DNA of 64,000 bases from NCBI GenBank assembly GCA_021397835.1, contig JAJFZO010000407.1, forward strand, positions 6,386,001 through 6,450,000, written 5' to 3'. Shown piece after piece: positions 60,826 through 64,000 of this stretch. The translations under genes were made by a program, and so were the position numbers. The notes beneath the pieces are model-generated. The model did no database searches. It was not told where the DNA came from and was given only the letters and a program-made list of their open reading frames with translations. Source of the stretch: Moringa oleifera (Eukaryota; Streptophyta; Magnoliopsida; Brassicales; Moringaceae). Numbering within the stretch: position 1 is the first letter of the stretch; each line of letters opens with the position of its first letter.

Positions 60826-62460
60826 GGCATTTGCAGAGCTTACTCTGCAACACTTAATTGTGAATCCCCAAGGTGGGGGAGAGGAGAAAGGGAAGGATGA
60901 GAGCGAAGTGGAGGCCTAGGAAGGCAGCTGGTCTTCGCTGGATATCCCGAGGGGATTTGGCAGCGATGATATCCATGCATCACAACTCCAACATTATATG
61001 AATATGTATGTAGGAGATTGGAGATAGGAGCATATGCATGACGTATCTGTCTGGCGTTGCAACCAAAACAAGTAGAACTTTATAAAATTTGTTAGCGCTG
61101 AACATAAAGCGTCAGCAAGCTTCCATAATGCAGAATCATCTGAAACGGTAAATTATTTAACTCAACAGTGTGAGACTTTTGTTGGTATCTAGATGGACTT
61201 ACGAACACTACGTGGTGCTTCTACCATATTTAACAGCTTTTCCAAAACCCAAGTGGACGACTAATGAGTTATCATTTACTTTGATCAACTACTGAGAAAA
61301 GAAGCAGTTTTTTTTTTTTTTCCTGTCTATTCATCTGAATGAAAGCTAATTCCTACTATCTTTAGCCTGTCAGGGATACCCTTAAGTTCACCCGCGCAGG
61401 ACTAGATAAGGCAGAGAGGAGAGCCATGGACATTGGAGGCAACCTGCTATGTTCAGTGTCAATGGCAAACCCCTCTCCACAACCATAGTTATCATCTTGC
61501 TAGTTCTTCATAATAGTTTTTTTATGGATGACATGGAATTGCAAGTACAAGAGAAGAGACGGTCCCTTTTTTTTTGTTTTTTTATTTTTTCCTTCCGTAA
61601 CCAACTAATTCTTTGAGATTTCTCTATTGAGGAGGACTTTGAGGAAAGACTTCCCCACCATTTTGTGATGATTGTATTGTTTCCATTTGCTTCTATCTTT
61701 TAGAACAATTAATGGTACTCATTCTCAATGTAGAGAACTTACACAGGTACAATAGAATACTTAAACTAATATAAACTTAAGAGCTTCCTATACATTGACA
61801 TGGATGATGGAGCCAAGAATGCTCTCCATGGAATTTAATCTATGGCTTATTTTTACCCAGATTCTCCAACTGAAAAAGGGCAAGAAATTACATAATTTAC
61901 ATTGGGTTGGGCAAAAATTTTGATGAGTGCATACCAAAGCAAATTGATGCCTCAAAAGGCTGAAACTAGTGGTTTCAAGGGTACATTGCTTGTTCTCGAG
62001 TGCCCATTAATCTTGAGGAATGGGTGCCAAGTAAAGGCATCCTCTGATCCTATGTTGGTGATGCAGGAAACAAGTTTGTAGGACGGAAGTAGCTGTTGGT
62101 TGTCTCGTCTGACGAGAGTTGGTGCACAAACAAGTGGAGTGTTTTGACTTTACACGTTTGACAGACTTGTTAAAAAACGTGGCTTTCTATAGACCGTGAA
62201 CTGACTTGAGGAAATTGCTGCCATCAAAGCTCTGGCGGCCTTCGTTGTCATCAATGCCTCGTGTCCTCAACTGGGCTTGCTAGAGTCGTCCTCACTCGAT
62301 CAGCCTTCCCATCCTCCTTTACATAACCAATTACTCAACTCCGTCAACATCAAGAATTACTGCTACAGTTCTGCTTCTTCCGTTCTTCGTTTCTCGCCGT
62401 CACGCGTATGTAGCTTCTCTCGCTGTAACATTTTGCTTCTCTCTCTACAGTGAAGCCCCG
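60826..62460. promoter_or_regulatory. Divergent intergenic region between RFC-like and RING genes
   Basis: About 1.6 kb holding the 5' leaders and promoters of the two divergent genes. Contains T-rich runs (61309-61321, 61568-61590). The C/T-rich stretch at 62360-62460 fits a 5' UTR for the RING gene. No coding feature. Confidence 0.5.
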
Positions 62461-64000
62461 ATGGAAGAGCATCAACCACCGCATGATTCTCTGCGGTGGC
62501 AGCCTACCGTAGGCACCACACTCTCGCTCCCATTCTCTCACTACGCCACCCGTCTCGTCAACTGCGGGGAGCTCCAATTAGACAGTTCCGCGGATCCCAG
62601 TGATGGAGACGGCGATTTTAGGGCGCACCACCACTACTCGAAGCCCGTCTTGGTGCTCGATCTGATATGGAACATGGCGTTTGTGGTGGTTTCTCTGGTG
62701 GTCCTTATGTCTGCCTTTCGAGAGAGGCCTTCCACTCCCTTGAGGCTTTGGGTTTGTGGGTATGCTCTGCAATGCGTTTTGCATGTGGGTTTTGTGTATG
62801 TTGAGTATAGGAACAAAATTAGGGAAGAACGAGCGAGTGCCGGTGGGCTGTCAGCCACGCAGACACAAAGCAGGTATCTTTATCTTGTTGCATTTGTGAC
62901 AAGTTTGTAGTAAACGTTCTCTCAATCAAAGATGGGTAGTCAGTTGATTGATTTGAAAGGGTCTTAAAGTTCTCAGAGGTTTTAGATTCTCTGAATGTCT
63001 GTTTTTTTTCCCCCTTTATGAATGTTCCAGAATGATTGAAGCAGACATTCATTGAAGTAAAATGTCTAATTTTTGGGAGCAATGTCACTCACAAGCCCAT
63101 GTATACATCCTTCTATGTGTGTCGATGGGGTTTTCGGAATTAGAAATGCTGACCTTCTTTCATGTGAACCATACATTTCCCTAAAGGTAATGGTGACATT
63201 GGAGTCTTTCAGTGCAACATACCTACTGCTTAAAGGAGAGAACATTCCATGGAGAGTTAAAAGGGAACTGATAAAGCCATCAAGGAGCTGTCACAAGTTT
63301 AGACATGTATTTAGGGAGCAAAGATTTGGAGCAGACTATAGTGCACACAAATGAGACAAACTCTGGTGATGATGAGAAAGATGCTCTGAGTTGTTGCTGC
63401 TGTTAATTACTTTCTCTGAATAAGCCTCTTGCCAGTCTCCTGAGTAAAAGAGAATATAACATTGCTATTGGATATAACAATTTTGAGAGGATTTGGCTTT
63501 GCTCAATGATTGCTGGGTGATAATATAATAATAGGAAGTTAAAACCAAAAGGGGGGGGGGGGGGGGGGGGGGAGGGGTTGGAAGATATTAACAGTTGAGT
63601 AGGAATGATGGATGAATATTTGGTGCCTTATTCTTTCTCGTAGATTACTATTTGTTAGGGCAATTGACAAGGAAAAGGAAGACATCTTATTACAGTAAGG
63701 TTTATATGATGGTTAGAAGATCAAGTTGGCAACAAATTACTAATTTGCCTCCATTTAACTTGCCTGATTTATTGTGTCTTTGACCTGTAACGTTGTAGGG
63801 ACACAGATAATACAAACTTGATGTACTCACTAACATATGATCATTCCCTAGAGAAACTGAGGGGGAAAAGTAAGGAAATCAGCAATCTTAGTCAGGAAAT
63901 GTTTCAAAATCTTCTCTTATCTGTGAATGGACTTTGATTTGACATTCTCATGACAGATTATGGGCTTTAGCTGTAATTGGTGTTGTGGTATATAAGCTTG
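62461..64000 (+). CDS. Membrane RING E3 ubiquitin ligase (At1g12760/At4g11680 type), 5' part
   Basis: The first exon, 62461-62873 (donor CAG before GTATCT), encodes about 137 residues: a hydrophilic N terminus, then YSKPVLVLDLIWNMAFVVVS (first membrane segment), RPSTPLRLW, and GYALQCVLHVGFVYVEYRNK (second membrane segment). This N-terminal pattern is typical of the plant multi-membrane-span ligases with a C-terminal RING-H2. The RING itself and further membrane segments lie beyond the window. A second exon may begin at 63799 (RDTDNTNLMYSLTYDHSLEK in phase), but its end is unclear and the family is variable there. The start ATG follows 'gccccg' and precedes a glycine-poor hydrophilic stretch; no earlier in-frame ATG was found. 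Confidence 0.75.
63551..63572. repeat. Poly-G tract in RING gene intron
   Basis: About 22 G in a row, preceded by A-rich sequence. Confidence 0.9.

Noticed and set aside
1..64000. CRISPR arrays, operons, rRNA or tRNA genes, organelle inserts
   Set aside because: No regularly spaced direct repeats, no bacterial gene arrangement and no cloverleaf or rRNA core was seen by eye. A tRNAscan or Rfam search could overturn this for small RNAs.

Overview
The window is nuclear DNA of a eudicot plant. Genes have many short introns with GT-AG borders, non-coding DNA is AT-rich, and the proteins belong to plant-type families: a six-domain villin, a SUVH histone methyltransferase, a GH51 arabinofuranosidase and a plant RING E3 ligase. 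The LINE and Ty1/copia debris would suit a woody eudicot genome, but the species cannot be fixed from sequence alone.

Layout: 1-2120 holds part of a degenerate LINE (minus). 2601-13034 (minus) is the 5' three quarters of an RRP12-like ribosome-biogenesis gene, with a second dead LINE (5950-8640, plus) inside one intron. 13300-16610 is a decayed Ty1/copia element (minus). 17614-19101 (plus) is an intronless gene for a type II membrane protein of unknown function. 19102-22300 shows no gene. 23101-36926 (minus) is a complete villin gene whose 23 coding exons join to an uninterrupted 982-residue frame; its 5' UTR probably extends to about 39300, and its introns hold two LINE 3' ends and a possible LTR. 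39300-43290 shows no gene. 43507-45657 (minus) is a single-exon SUVH1/3-type H3K9 methyltransferase. 48003-57100 (plus) is a 17-exon alpha-L-arabinofuranosidase of 677 residues. 57480-60825 (minus) is an 11-exon RFC3-like AAA+ protein of 686 residues. 62461 to the window end (plus) is the 5' part of a membrane RING E3 ligase gene.

The genes do not form a pathway; they are unrelated single-copy-looking genes. SUVH/arabinofuranosidase and RFC-like/RING are divergent pairs, and arabinofuranosidase/RFC-like is a tightly convergent pair. Exon borders were placed by hand from splice signals, protein-family continuity and phase. For the three complete multi-exon genes the exon lengths sum to multiples of three. 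No convincing new multi-gene system was seen. The most interesting points are an RFC-like protein without the SRC arginine-finger motif, a glycosyltransferase-like membrane protein without a DxD motif, an 11-nt villin microexon, a two-codon upstream ORF, and a frame-breaking exon-like segment in the RRP12-like gene.
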